Shown: piece by piece, positions 18,101 through 26,455 of the stretch
Numbering within the stretch: the stretch's first letter is position 1
Layout: each line of letters starts with the position of its first letter
Assembly (NCBI RefSeq): GCF_026240015.1
Contig: NZ_JAPIUX010000004.1
Location: 62,001 to 126,000 of the forward strand
Reading direction: 5' to 3'
DNA: 64,000 nucleotides
DNA from: Acetobacter farinalis
GTDB lineage: Bacteria; Pseudomonadota; Alphaproteobacteria; Acetobacterales; Acetobacteraceae
Notes under the pieces: model-generated
Databases searched by the model: none
What the model saw: only the letters and a program-made list of their open reading frames with translations
What the model was told of the DNA's origin: nothing
Position numbers and translations under genes: made by a program

Positions 18101-18616
18101 GTGCAGTTCCACAATCAGCCTGTCATCAAAGGCTTCCTTCGCCCGCGCCAGCCAGCGTTCAGCTTCCTCTCTCTGGCCTTCCGCCAGCATCTGAAACACC
18201 GGCCCGCGCGTGCCCCCCGTGAGCAACAGCAGGCCCTCGGATTTTTCACACAGCAGATCCATGCTGACCACCGGGTCCGCCGGGTCCGACTCCCGAAACC
18301 CGGCGGAAGAGAGGAAGTGCAGATTGGCCAGCCCGATTTCATTCTGCGCCAGCAGCACAACCGGCTCGGACGGTGCCCCCGGCTTGTCATTCCGGGCAGC
18401 CATACCAAGCTGGCAGCCGATGATGGGCTGAATGCCCGCCCCGCTGGTATACTGCGAGAATTCCAGCGCCCCGAACAGATTCCCCGAATCCGCAATGCCC
18501 ACGGCAGGCATCCGCATGTCCTTCGCCAGAGAGACGATCTCCGGCACGCGGATAGCGCCCTGACTGAGGGAGTAGGCGGAATGAACACGGAGATGAACAA
18601 AATCAGCGTAAGACAT
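15197..18616 (-). CDS. dnaE: DNA polymerase III alpha subunit
   Basis: This is the replicative polymerase catalytic subunit. The 1139 residues are close to the usual 1150-1160. The N-terminal PHP domain begins FVHLRVHSAYSLSQGAI. The palm-domain catalytic aspartates are in MPDFDIDFCQDRR near residue 395, and the third lies in VKFDFLGL. Finger and helix-hairpin-helix regions and an OB-fold region (RVKIAGCVVDRKERPTRTG) follow. The start at 18616 is chosen because GAGAGAGG lies just upstream and PHP homology begins there. The 18 extra in-frame residues upstream overlap the cbiD leader and look non-coding. Confidence 0.96.
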   Translation of the reverse strand: MSYADFVHLRVHSAYSLSQGAIRVPEIVSLAKDMRMPAVGIADSGNLFGALEFSQYTSGAGIQPIIGCQLGMAARNDKPGAPSEPVVLLAQNEIGLANLHFLSSAGFRESDPADPVVSMDLLCEKSEGLLLLTGGTRGPVFQMLAEGQREEAERWLARAKEAFDDRLIVELHRHKLPVEQAVEPGVLMLADQFGLPLVATNECFFPRPEMYEAHDALICIAHGRTMAERDRWRVTPEHWFKPPEMMRALFADLPDACDNTLEIARRCAVKVETRKPLLPVCPKVRDGATEDQTLRAMAWEGLEQRLAGMTMDEETLQKYKDRLAFELDIISGMGFPGYFMIVADFIQWGKGQGIPVGPGRGSGAGSLAAWALTITDIDPIPFNLLFERFLNPERVSMPDFDIDFCQDRRDEVIAYVRREYGADRVAQIITFGKLQARAAVRDVGRVLGLPYGMVNRVAELIPNNPAKPVTLKEAIAGEPKLQEMRDSDEALRRLLEIGQQIEGLFRHASTHAAGVVIGDRPLVELVPLYRDPKSDMLVTQYNMKFVEQAGLVKFDFLGLTTLTILQRGVGFLKKMGIEVDLSRIPLNDPVTYEMLSRGDTAGVFQFEGAGMRDVLKQMRPTRLEDLIAAVALYRPGPMANIPDYCRRKHGEAWEPPHEEIRDILEETYGIMVYQEQVMQIAQKMAGYSLGGADLLRRAMGKKIRAEMDTQREIFTEGAVKRGIDRDKAIEVFDLMAKFADYGFNKSHAAAYALVSYQTAWMKANYPVAFLAGCMSLARERTEKLAALRQEAERMGIKVLPPDVNKSEADFSVETLPDGTHGIRYALAAIKKVGFSAMEALTQARGKKPFASMVDFAMRIDPKQINRMQVENLAKAGAFECLDKNRARVCQSADTILRRAQSQAQEAASGQIGLFGGSGEVEPLRLATVPDWPEFERLAMEADAIGFHMTAHPLDAYGTVLRRLDVTRCSGLLTAAEAGMGRVKIAGCVVDRKERPTRTGNKMAWVRLSDASGGCEVTVFSEVLTRVRESLTAGTAVLVSAELKLEGEALRITATDIVELEQAAAQAKSELRVWVEQANVLPRLSELLSEQKGGSSRIVLLPGMAETCDVEIRLRGGYRVTPLLGQKLKTLEGISRVEQV

Positions 18617-18704
18617 GCCTCTCTCTATCACAGCGGGAGGGGCTTGCGTCACCTTACAAATGGGTACCATGCCCTGCTCTTCCCGGATACCGCCCCACGC
18701 CTGA

Positions 18705-19832
18705 ATGCTCTACAAGCAGCTTATGGAGCAAAGCGGAACAGAGTTACGCCGGGGCTGGACCACCGGAAGCTGCGCAACAGCCGCAGCGAAAGCCGCATGG
18801 CTGATGCTGCTGGGCCAGACCCCTCCGGCCAGTGTGCGCATTACCCTGCCCGGCGGGCAGCAGCCGGATTTTGCACTCTGCCGTACAGGGTGGGAGCAGG
18901 GGGGGGCCTTTGCGGAAGTTGTGAAAGACGCGGGGGATGACCCGGATATCACGCATGGCGCAGTAATCCGCGCCACGGTGCGCCGCCTGCCCTCCGGTTC
19001 CGGCGTGCAGTTTCGGGCCGGGCCGGGTGTAGGCATGGTCACGCGCGCCGGCCTGCCCATTCCCCCCGGTGAACCTGCCATCAACCCCACCCCCCGCGCC
19101 ATGATCCGCACCGCCCTGACAGAAGCCAACGGCAGCCTGCCGGATGCGGAAGTCACGCTCTCCATTCAGGAGGGCGCCAGACTGGCGCAACGCACCCTTA
19201 ACAGCCGCCTGGGCATTACAGGGGGCCTGTCAATTCTCGGCACAACCGGCATTGTGGTGCCGTTTTCCTGTGCTGCGTGGATTGACAGCATTCATCGCGG
19301 CATTGATGTCGCGCGGGCAGAAGGCCTCACGCATCTTGCAGGCTCTACCGGGAATGTTTCAGAAAAAGCTGTCCAGAAATTTTACACCTTGCCGGACACC
19401 GCACTGATAGAAATGGGCGATTTTGTTGGCGGTATGCTGAAATATCTCCGCCGCCACCCGGTTGCACGCCTGACAATTGCCGGAGGCATTGCCAAGATGA
19501 CCAAGCTTGGTCAGGGGCGGCTGGACCTGCATTCCAAACGTGGTCAGGCTGACATGGCGGCTCTGGCCCGGCTTGCCGCCGCAGGCGGTGCGCCCCCCGC
19601 CGTAACGGAAGCCCTTGCCACCAGCCCCACCGTGGCGGAAGCCTTCCTGCTGGCGCGTGCCGCGCAGGTGCCTTTGGGCGCACTCATTGCCCGCTCTGCT
19701 CTGAACACGGTTCTGGAAACCCTTGCCCCCACATCCTGCGTGGTGGATGTCATGGTGTTTGACCGTGCCGGAGCATGTGTGGGGCAGGCGGGGCCTTTTC
19801 CCGAGCCGCGGGATGCGGGACTCAGCTCCTGA
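18705..19832 (+). CDS. cbiD: Cobalt-precorrin-5B (C1)-methyltransferase
   Basis: CbiD adds the C1 methyl group in corrin ring assembly, using S-adenosylmethionine. The 375 residues carry the family signature LRRGWTTGSCATAAAKAA at the N-terminus and the internal GTTGIVVPFS and GGIAKMTKLGQG segments. A TGA lies directly before the ATG at 18705; an in-frame ATG at 18723 is an alternative. It is divergent from dnaE, and its last 11 bases overlap the 3' end of cobM. CbiD belongs to the anaerobic route, yet the neighbouring genes are of the aerobic route and no cobF is visible. Confidence 0.93.
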   Translation: MLYKQLMEQSGTELRRGWTTGSCATAAAKAAWLMLLGQTPPASVRITLPGGQQPDFALCRTGWEQGGAFAEVVKDAGDDPDITHGAVIRATVRRLPSGSGVQFRAGPGVGMVTRAGLPIPPGEPAINPTPRAMIRTALTEANGSLPDAEVTLSIQEGARLAQRTLNSRLGITGGLSILGTTGIVVPFSCAAWIDSIHRGIDVARAEGLTHLAGSTGNVSEKAVQKFYTLPDTALIEMGDFVGGMLKYLRRHPVARLTIAGGIAKMTKLGQGRLDLHSKRGQADMAALARLAAAGGAPPAVTEALATSPTVAEAFLLARAAQVPLGALIARSALNTVLETLAPTSCVVDVMVFDRAGACVGQAGPFPEPRDAGLSS

Positions 19833-20574
19833 ACCGCCTCTGATACTCCCTGCTATACAGGGCACTTTCCCGAAAGTCTTTTTCCGCCAGCGCTGGCCCC
19901 ACGAGCACAAGGGCTGTACGCTCCACCGGGTTTTGCGCCAGTTCGGCTTCAATCGTGCCCAGTGTGCCACGCAGCACAAGCTGGTCCGGCCATGTTGCAC
20001 GCGCCACGATGGCCACCGGACATTCCGCACCGTAGAAAGGTGTCAGCTCCAGCACAATTTTTTCCAGAACATGAACAGCCAGATGAATAGCGAGGGTGGC
20101 CCCTGTTGCCGCGAACGCTGCCAGTGTCTCACGCTCCGGCATGGCCGAGGCCCGACCTGTCATGCGGGTGAGCACAATGCTCTGCGCCACACCCGGCATT
20201 GTCAGTTCATGCCCCAGCACGGAGGCCGCTGCGGCAAAGGCCGGCACCCCCGGCACCATGCTCCACGGGATACCCAGCCTGTCCAGCCGTCGGGTCTGCT
20301 CAGCTACAGCGCTGTAGAGGGATAAATCACCTGAATGCAGGCGGGCCACATCCTGCCCTGCTTCATGCGCACGGAGATATTCCGCCTCAATCTCATCCAG
20401 AGAAAGCGGGGCTGTATCCACCAGCCTTACCCCGGGGGGGCAGAATTGCAGCATACCCGGCGGCACGATGGACCCGGCATAAAGGCATACCGGGCAGCGC
20501 TCCAGCAGATCCCGCCCACGCAAGGTCAGCAAATCCGCCGCCCCCGGCCCCGCTCCGATAAAATAAACAGTCAT
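19822..20574 (-). CDS. cobM: Precorrin-4 C11-methyltransferase
   Basis: CobM/CbiF methylates C11 of the contracted macrocycle. The 250-residue product is a tetrapyrrole methylase: the N-terminal VYFIGAGPGAADLLTLRG SAM-binding segment, YAGSIVPPGML, the RLHSGDLSLYSA motif near residue 80 and PGVPAFAAAA. The upstream frame is open, but the start at 20574 is fixed by the ATGA overlap with the cobE stop (20571-20574). It is the last gene of the cobL-cobE-cobM series and converges on cbiD with an 11-base overlap. Confidence 0.95.
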   Translation of the reverse strand: MTVYFIGAGPGAADLLTLRGRDLLERCPVCLYAGSIVPPGMLQFCPPGVRLVDTAPLSLDEIEAEYLRAHEAGQDVARLHSGDLSLYSAVAEQTRRLDRLGIPWSMVPGVPAFAAAASVLGHELTMPGVAQSIVLTRMTGRASAMPERETLAAFAATGATLAIHLAVHVLEKIVLELTPFYGAECPVAIVARATWPDQLVLRGTLGTIEAELAQNPVERTALVLVGPALAEKDFRESALYSREYQRRFRS

Positions 20575-20951
20575 TCCGCATCCTTTCCTTCCGCCAGAGC
20601 GCAGGTTACGCCCTCCCCCGTCTGCCGGGGCACCAGCAACACCGCCCCCGGCCCAGCCGCGGCCAACGCGCAGGCCTCCGCCACAGCAGCAAAGCCTGTT
20701 TCCTTCAGCACTTTTTCTGATCCTGTCTGACACAACCCCTGCATGGCCTGTATGGCCTCCGCCGGAACCCACAGGAGGGGAACACCAAGGCGTGCTGCAA
20801 CCTGCTCCGGTAGTGCATCACCCCGACGGAACGCCGGCACAGCGAGACATGTCAGAGCCGTATGCCCCCCCTGCCGCACCACCTGCCGCACAAAGTCCGC
20901 GGCAGCCGGTGCCTGCGCGGCATGACACCACCCGAACCCGGCAACACTCAT
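20571..20951 (-). CDS. cobE: CobE (CbiG C-terminal-domain-like) cobalamin biosynthesis protein
   Basis: A 126-residue protein equivalent to the C-terminal domain of CbiG. Conserved features are the N-terminal VAGFGWC, the LGVPLLWVPAEAI segment, TGSEKVLKETGFAAVAEACALAAAG split over residues 75-100, and a terminal LLVPRQTGEGVTCALAE. CobE is needed for aerobic corrin synthesis in some bacteria, but its reaction is poorly defined. The CbiG N-terminal and central (lactone-opening) parts are absent. It overlaps cobL (ATGA at 20948-20951) and cobM, so all three are translationally coupled. Confidence 0.88.
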   Translation of the reverse strand: MSVAGFGWCHAAQAPAAADFVRQVVRQGGHTALTCLAVPAFRRGDALPEQVAARLGVPLLWVPAEAIQAMQGLCQTGSEKVLKETGFAAVAEACALAAAGPGAVLLVPRQTGEGVTCALAEGKDAE

Positions 20952-22168
20952 GCAGCCTCAGCCTTCCAGACCACCCACTGCGTCACACTTATGGCCGGGC
21001 GGAAGCTGTGCATCTGCCCCACACCCTCCACGCGGGAGACAGCCAGACGTGTCAGGCTGCCCCCCCATTCCTGCATGGCCTGTATCAGCCGCATTTCTGT
21101 TTCAATGGCGATGGCATTCGCCACAATGCGGCCTCCGGGCTTCAGCGCTTCCCACGCCGCTTCCAGCACACCGGGACGACTGCATCCGCCACCAATAAAA
21201 ATGGCATCCGGCCGCTCCAGATTTTTAAATCCCTGTGGTGCAGGGGCTTCCACCACCTGCAAATCAGGAACCCCCAGATGCAGGGCGTTGCGGATAATCC
21301 GCGCACTTCGTTCGGGCTGCGGTTCCAGTGTGATGGTGCGGCAGGAGGGGTCTGCCAGCATCCATTCAATCCCCACGGAACCGGACCCACCGCCCACATC
21401 CCACAGCACTTCCCCCGCGCGCGGCGCCAGAGAGGACAGGGTGACGGCGCGAATTTCCCGCTTGGTCATCTGGCCATCATGTTCAAAGCAGGAATCCGGA
21501 AGGCCCGCCGTGCGCGGCAGGCAGTAGGCCCGCCGTTCCGGCACGACCTCCAGCGCCAGAAGAACCAGCCTCCCCGGCATTTCCGGCACACCTTCCCGCG
21601 CTTCAAACGTAAGATGCCGTTCCTTCGGCCCGCCCAGCGCCTCCAGAACATGGCAGCGCGTCCCCCCGAACCCGGACTCAGTCAGCCATGTGGCAACCTG
21701 TGCTGGGGACCCTTCATCCGCGCACAGCACTATCAGCCGTGCTCCGGGTTGCAGAAGCGGCATCATGCGATGAAGGCTGCGGCCACATAGCGACACAACC
21801 CGACACGCCTGCATCGCCCAGCCCAGCCGCGCGCAGGCGAGCGACACAGATGAGGGCGCGGGCAGACACAGCATTTCCTCCGCAGGCACATGCTGCGCCA
21901 GTGTCGCCCCCGCACCGTAGAAAAAGGGATCTCCCGAGGCCAGCACCACAACCGGCGTGCCCCGCCGCGCGAGAATGGCCTCCACCCCTTTTTCAAAAGG
22001 TGATGGCCAGACCAGAGTTTCTCCCTGCACAAGCTCCGCCGCCAGAGCCAGATGCCGCGCGCCACCCACCACATAAGCCGCCTGAGAGAGAAGGGTGCGG
22101 GCCGAGGCGCTTAGACCCGCCACGCCCTCTTCCCCTATTCCGAGTATTGTCAGCCAGACATCAGGCAT
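20948..22168 (-). CDS. cobL: Precorrin-6Y C5,15-methyltransferase (decarboxylating)
   Basis: CobL is the CbiE-CbiT fusion that methylates C5 and C15 and decarboxylates the C12 acetate side chain of dihydroprecorrin-6. In the 406 residues the N-terminal CbiE half has LTILGIGEEG and the LASGDPFFYGAG motif. The C-terminal CbiT half has the Rossmann SAM site LWDVGGGSGSVGIEW near residue 258 and DAIFIGGG near 315. AAGGA upstream of the ATG supports the start. It heads the cobL-cobE-cobM series and is divergent from cobK. Confidence 0.96.
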   Translation of the reverse strand: MPDVWLTILGIGEEGVAGLSASARTLLSQAAYVVGGARHLALAAELVQGETLVWPSPFEKGVEAILARRGTPVVVLASGDPFFYGAGATLAQHVPAEEMLCLPAPSSVSLACARLGWAMQACRVVSLCGRSLHRMMPLLQPGARLIVLCADEGSPAQVATWLTESGFGGTRCHVLEALGGPKERHLTFEAREGVPEMPGRLVLLALEVVPERRAYCLPRTAGLPDSCFEHDGQMTKREIRAVTLSSLAPRAGEVLWDVGGGSGSVGIEWMLADPSCRTITLEPQPERSARIIRNALHLGVPDLQVVEAPAPQGFKNLERPDAIFIGGGCSRPGVLEAAWEALKPGGRIVANAIAIETEMRLIQAMQEWGGSLTRLAVSRVEGVGQMHSFRPAISVTQWVVWKAEAA

Positions 22169-22316
22169 GGCCCTGCTTCCTTCTCCATCATGCGGCTGCC
22201 CGTTGATTCAGGCTCTTGCTCTTGCCCCAGCCCCGCCTTGCGCAGGTCCAGCTTGCGCAGGCAGGGTACAGGTCGTTATGAAAAACCCTATCAGGTGCAT
22301 CAGGATACCGCACATC

Positions 22317-23123
22317 ATGCTTTCTTGCGCACAAACCACGCCAATACCCGTGCTGATTCTGGGCGGCACAACCGAAGCCTCCGCCCTGTGCCGGCTGCTG
22401 GCCAGCCTGCCCGCGTTCGCGCCCACTCTCTCGCTGGCAGGTGTGACCAAGGCCCCGCATCTGCCCGATCTTCCCGTGCGCATTGGCGGCTTCGGGGGCG
22501 TGCGCGGCCTGCGGGACTGGCTGGCAGAGAAGGCCATTCAGGCGGTTATTGACGCCACCCATCCTTTTGCCGCCACCATGAGCCAGAACGCCGCCACGGC
22601 CTGTGCGCAGAGCGCCCTCCCCCTGCTGCGGCTGGAGCGGCCCGGCTGGCGCCCGACTGCGGAAGACACCTGGCTGAGCGTACCCACCCTGAATGACGCG
22701 GCCTCCATGCTGGCAGACCCCGAACACTACGGCCGTCGCCCGCTCCGCATCTTTCTGACAACCGGCCGCAAGGACCTCGCGCCTTTCCGCAACGCCCCAC
22801 AGCACAGCTACCTGCTGCGGTCCATTGATGCGCCAGACCCGGCCTGCCTGCCACCCCATACGGTGTGCCTCTCCGCCCGTGGGCCCTTTGATTACGCTGC
22901 GGAAACCGCCCTGATGCAGGCACACGGAATTGAGCTTCTTGTAACAAAAAATTCTGGTGGAGACGCCACGTTTCCAAAACTTCTGGCCGCCCGCACCCTG
23001 CGCTGCCCGGTAATCATGATCAAGCGCCCTCCACACCCTGCCTGCCCCGTGGTCCACACGGCTGAAGAGGCCATCATGTGGCTGCATACGCATCAGGCAG
23101 CCTCAACCTTGCGGGAAGTGTAA
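22317..23123 (+). CDS. cobK: Precorrin-6A reductase
   Basis: CobK/CbiJ reduces precorrin-6A to dihydroprecorrin-6 with NADPH. The 268 residues have the N-terminal VLILGGTTEAS nucleotide-binding strand-loop, the VIDATHPFAATMSQNA signature near residue 75, TTGRKDL and a C-terminal KNSGGDATFPKL segment. The frame is open far upstream. The ATG at 22317 is chosen because AGGA lies 11 bases before it and homology begins shortly after; 22278 is a possible alternative. Its last 31 bases overlap the 3' end of cobJ on the other strand. Confidence 0.93.
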   Translation: MLSCAQTTPIPVLILGGTTEASALCRLLASLPAFAPTLSLAGVTKAPHLPDLPVRIGGFGGVRGLRDWLAEKAIQAVIDATHPFAATMSQNAATACAQSALPLLRLERPGWRPTAEDTWLSVPTLNDAASMLADPEHYGRRPLRIFLTTGRKDLAPFRNAPQHSYLLRSIDAPDPACLPPHTVCLSARGPFDYAAETALMQAHGIELLVTKNSGGDATFPKLLAARTLRCPVIMIKRPPHPACPVVHTAEEAIMWLHTHQAASTLREV

Positions 23124-23854
23124 AACCACGGCGCCCCCCCGCCCGGACGGGGGATGAGGTGGCTGGCCGCACAGCCAATCAGCACCAGTGTGCTCATATC
23201 CGCCCACGCGGCATCCGCCTCCGCCAGCGAGGCCAGACGTACGCTTTCCTCCGGCCGCCCCACCGCCCGTGCAAACGCAACGGGCACCGAGCCGGGCAGA
23301 CAGGCGCGCAGATGCTCCAGCGCCTCTCCCAACTGATGCGGGCGGGCCTTTGAACGGGGATTATACAGCGCAATAACAAAACCCGCCTCAGCCGCCAGAG
23401 CAAGCCTGCGCAAAACGAGAGGCCACGGCTTGAGATTATCGGAAAGGGAGATCACGCAGAAATCCCCTCCCAGCGGGGCACCCAGCCGCGCCGCCACGGC
23501 CAGAACCGCGCTCAGGCCCGGCACCACGGTGATCTCAAGCGCCCGCCAGGCCTGCGGACCATGTTCCACAGCCTCAAACACCGCGCTGGCCATACCAAAC
23601 ACCCCGGCATCTCCCCCGGACACAACAGCAACATGCCGCCCCTGCATGGCCATTTCAAGCGCGTGGCGCGCCCTGTCCAGTTCCTCCCGATTGTCCGAAC
23701 TATGCCGCACGACAGAGGCCGGGGCCTCAACACGCTGCACATAGGGACCATACCCGACAAGATCCGTTGCCCGCGCCAGAGCCTGATCCGCCTGCGGGGT
23801 GCGCTGAAGCACATTGCCCGGCCCCAGCCCGATAATGCTGACAGAGCCGCTCAT
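23093..23854 (-). CDS. cobJ: Precorrin-3B C17-methyltransferase
   Basis: CobJ methylates C17 and drives ring contraction of precorrin-3B to precorrin-4. The 253-residue tetrapyrrole methylase shows SIIGLGPGNVLQRTPQA at the N-terminus, VGYGPYV, the VVSGGDAGVFGMA motif near residue 77, PGLSAVLAVAARLGAPL and the FVIALYNPRSKAR segment typical of the C17 branch. It overlaps cobI by ATGA (23851-23854) and is the last gene of the riboswitch-led cobG-H-I-J series. Confidence 0.96.
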   Translation of the reverse strand: MSGSVSIIGLGPGNVLQRTPQADQALARATDLVGYGPYVQRVEAPASVVRHSSDNREELDRARHALEMAMQGRHVAVVSGGDAGVFGMASAVFEAVEHGPQAWRALEITVVPGLSAVLAVAARLGAPLGGDFCVISLSDNLKPWPLVLRRLALAAEAGFVIALYNPRSKARPHQLGEALEHLRACLPGSVPVAFARAVGRPEESVRLASLAEADAAWADMSTLVLIGCAASHLIPRPGGGAPWFYTSRKVEAA

Positions 23855-24576
23855 CGCACGCCCTTTCTACCGGGCACCAGCACCAGTGAAAAATAGGGGG
23901 CCGGGCCTTCATGTTCCGCCACAGGCAGGCTGCGCGCCTCCACCTGCGTGCCACGCTCTACATAAAGTGCCTCCGGCAGCCGCCCGGCCCGTTCCAGCGC
24001 TGTGCGCAGTTTGGGCATGTTCCGGCCGATCTTCATCACCACAGCGGCATCCGCTTTTTCCAGCCAGCGCACCAGATCCTGCTCCGGCATGGTGGCGGGC
24101 AGTACGCACAGCACGTCATCCCCATGCGTCATCGGCAGGGCTGATTGTGACCAGCATCCACTCATGGCGGAAATACCCGGCACCACAACCGTTTCAAACC
24201 GGGTATGCAGCCGGTCAAACAGATACATGGCGGAGCCATACAGGAAGGGGTCTCCCTCACACAGCAGGGCCACATCCCGCCCCTGCTCCAGAACTGCCGC
24301 AAGGTCCTGCGCGCACTGCTCATAAAACGCCGTCATGCGTGTCTGATATACGGGGTCCTTGACTGAAACTTCCGTTGTGAACGGATAGGCCAGACGCATT
24401 TCCTGCGTTGTGGGGGCAATGTGCGCCTGCGCAATCCGCCGCGCGTGGCCCATTGAATCCTGCTTGCAAAAATACGCCACAACCGGGGCCGCATGCAGAA
24501 TTTTCGCAGCCCGCAGCGTGATCAGTTCCGGGTCTCCCGGCCCGACGCCCACCACATAGAATGTGCCCTGCGCCAT
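23851..24576 (-). CDS. cobI: Precorrin-2 C20-methyltransferase
   Basis: CobI adds the C20 methyl to precorrin-2, the entry step into corrin synthesis. The 241-residue tetrapyrrole methylase has FYVVGVGPGDPELITLRAAK at the N-terminus, the LLCEGDPFLYGSAMYL motif near residue 95 and VVPGISAMSGCWS. The start at 24576 is fixed by the TGATG overlap with the cobH stop; the longer upstream frame is in cobH antisense register and shows no homology. It is translationally coupled to cobH and cobJ. Confidence 0.95.
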   Translation of the reverse strand: MAQGTFYVVGVGPGDPELITLRAAKILHAAPVVAYFCKQDSMGHARRIAQAHIAPTTQEMRLAYPFTTEVSVKDPVYQTRMTAFYEQCAQDLAAVLEQGRDVALLCEGDPFLYGSAMYLFDRLHTRFETVVVPGISAMSGCWSQSALPMTHGDDVLCVLPATMPEQDLVRWLEKADAAVVMKIGRNMPKLRTALERAGRLPEALYVERGTQVEARSLPVAEHEGPAPYFSLVLVPGRKGVR

Positions 24577-25205
24577 CACTCCACGTCGCTCGCCAGCGCG
24601 TTGACCGCCGCGGCCGCCATGGCACTCCCCCCAAGCCTGCCATGCACAACAAGCCACGGTACATCATGCCTTTTCGCCAGCGCCTCCTTGGATTCCGCAG
24701 CCCCAACAAACCCGACAGGCAGGCCAATAATGGCAGCAGGTTTCGGCGCGCCTGCATCCAGCAGTTCCAGCAGGTGGAACAGGGCAGTAGGCGCATTCCC
24801 GATCGCCACAACAGCGCCAGCCAGCCGCTCCCCCCACAAATCGAGCGCCGCAGCCGAGCGCGTATTCCCGATCAGCCGCGCACGCTCGGGTGTGCGGGCG
24901 TCACACAACGTGCACACCACATCATTCTCCGCGGGCAGGCGCGCCCGCGTTATGCCATGCGCGACCATTTCCGAATCACACAGGATAGTGCAGGATTTTT
25001 TCAGGGCATCCCGCGCGGAGCCCACAAAATCATTTGTAACAGACACAGAACGCGCCACATCCACCATCCCGCAGGCGTGAATGATCCGCACCACAACCTG
25101 CGCCTGCTCCGGAGAGAAGCCGCTGAGGTCCGCTTCCGCGCGAATGGTGGCAAAGGAGCGTTCGTAAATAGCCGCTCCATCACGAATATATTCGTAAGTC
25201 TGCAT
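24576..25205 (-). CDS. cobH: Precorrin-8X methylmutase
   Basis: CobH/CbiC moves the methyl from C11 to C12 to give hydrogenobyrinate. The 209 residues include the N-terminal YIRDGAAIYERSFATIRAEAD, the catalytic histidine in VRIIHACGMVD near residue 44, AIGNAPTALFHLLE and GLPVGFVGAAESK. The ATG at 25205 overlaps the cobG stop as TGATG. It lies second in the cobG-H-I-J series. Confidence 0.96.
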   Translation of the reverse strand: MQTYEYIRDGAAIYERSFATIRAEADLSGFSPEQAQVVVRIIHACGMVDVARSVSVTNDFVGSARDALKKSCTILCDSEMVAHGITRARLPAENDVVCTLCDARTPERARLIGNTRSAAALDLWGERLAGAVVAIGNAPTALFHLLELLDAGAPKPAAIIGLPVGFVGAAESKEALAKRHDVPWLVVHGRLGGSAMAAAAVNALASDVE

Positions 25206-26455
25206 CAGTTGCGTTCCCCTTCGGGCGGAGCCTGCACACAGGCCCGCACCTCTTCCCACCCGGACACATAGCGGACCGGCTCATCCCCCGCCCTGCCGTG
25301 CCTGATCAGCCCATACCCTTCCGCTCCGGCCACCAGCGTGACCTCCGCCACCGCCGGATAAGCACAGCCTTTGCTGCAACCGGAAACATGCAGAATCTCC
25401 CCTTCCGGCACGAAGGGGGCCAGAGACAGTGCATCCTGCCCCACATCCCGCACAGCCTGCGCACAGCCTGAAACCCCGATACAGGCATGCACACGCAGCC
25501 GGGCATCATCTGGCCGGGTGATCATGCCTTCAAGATCAGGAAGTTTCGTCAACCCGGAGAAAATCAGGCCGGACCACGGTGTAAGGCGCAGCACACCATC
25601 CCCTTCCTCCGCGACTGCCGCACAGGCCCGCAGCATGGTGCCTGTCATACGCCCCAGCGGAGCCACGGCGGCACTGGCCGCCCCTACCAGATACCCCGCC
25701 CGCACGCGCGGTGCCTGAGCAACAGATGCCATCCCCACAGCATCCGGGCGTAGACCGATCTCGGCAAACAGGCTTTCTCCCACAGAGGGAACCCGAAGAG
25801 GGCGCTTTTTTTCGCCCTGCCTGACATACGCCTCACAGTAAGCCCCGGCCAACGCCAGAGCTGTCTGCACGGCCTCTTCAGGACCCTGTGCAACCGTGCA
25901 GGCACTGCCGGAGACAACCCGCCACAGCCCCCCGCCCGCGCCAGAGACTCCATCAGCCCCAGCAGCCTGAAGCATGATATCCGCCTGCAGCACACCGGTT
26001 GGAAAAAATCCGCCGCCATCAACACAAAATCCGAACTTGTCGGGCAAGGCGGAAAGCGCCGCGCTGCCAGCAAGTCCCGCATACAGACGTTCCGCGCAGC
26101 GCAGCGCCCCTGCTGCGCAGGCCGGGTCAAGCCCAGCCAGAGGGGAGAGCTGAAGGGCCGTGCGCCGTTCCGCCTCTGGGTCCGCCAGACCCAGACCCGC
26201 TTCAACCATGCGCCGGGAGAAAGCCAGTGCTGCGTCCGGCTTGAACCCGCGCAACTGAAGATTGCCCCGGTTTGTCAGGCTGATCTGCCCATTGCCATCC
26301 TGTTCGGCACTGTCCGCCACCAGTCTGGCCTGCGCGGCGGTCATCCTGCCCAGCGGCGGGCGCACGCGCACCAGCCAGCCATCCTGCGCCTGCATGGGCG
26401 CGAACAGGCCGGGGCACCACCCTTTGACGACAGGCACGGAGATTGCGGCAGACAT
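25205..26455 (-). CDS. cobG: Precorrin-3B synthase (oxygen-dependent)
   Basis: CobG uses oxygen to hydroxylate C20 of precorrin-3A and form the gamma-lactone that precedes ring contraction, the hallmark of the aerobic B12 route. The 416-residue protein is of the nitrite/sulfite reductase type, with two ferredoxin-like half domains (RVRPPLGRMTAAQ and ISLTNRGNLQLRG near the N-terminus). Four cysteines near residues 340-380 are spaced C-x5-C (ACIGVSGC) and C-x3-C (GCSKGC) and would hold the iron-sulfur cluster. A GTG two codons upstream (26461) is an alternative start. It is the first gene behind the cobalamin riboswitch. Confidence 0.92.
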   Translation of the reverse strand: MSAAISVPVVKGWCPGLFAPMQAQDGWLVRVRPPLGRMTAAQARLVADSAEQDGNGQISLTNRGNLQLRGFKPDAALAFSRRMVEAGLGLADPEAERRTALQLSPLAGLDPACAAGALRCAERLYAGLAGSAALSALPDKFGFCVDGGGFFPTGVLQADIMLQAAGADGVSGAGGGLWRVVSGSACTVAQGPEEAVQTALALAGAYCEAYVRQGEKKRPLRVPSVGESLFAEIGLRPDAVGMASVAQAPRVRAGYLVGAASAAVAPLGRMTGTMLRACAAVAEEGDGVLRLTPWSGLIFSGLTKLPDLEGMITRPDDARLRVHACIGVSGCAQAVRDVGQDALSLAPFVPEGEILHVSGCSKGCAYPAVAEVTLVAGAEGYGLIRHGRAGDEPVRYVSGWEEVRACVQAPPEGERN

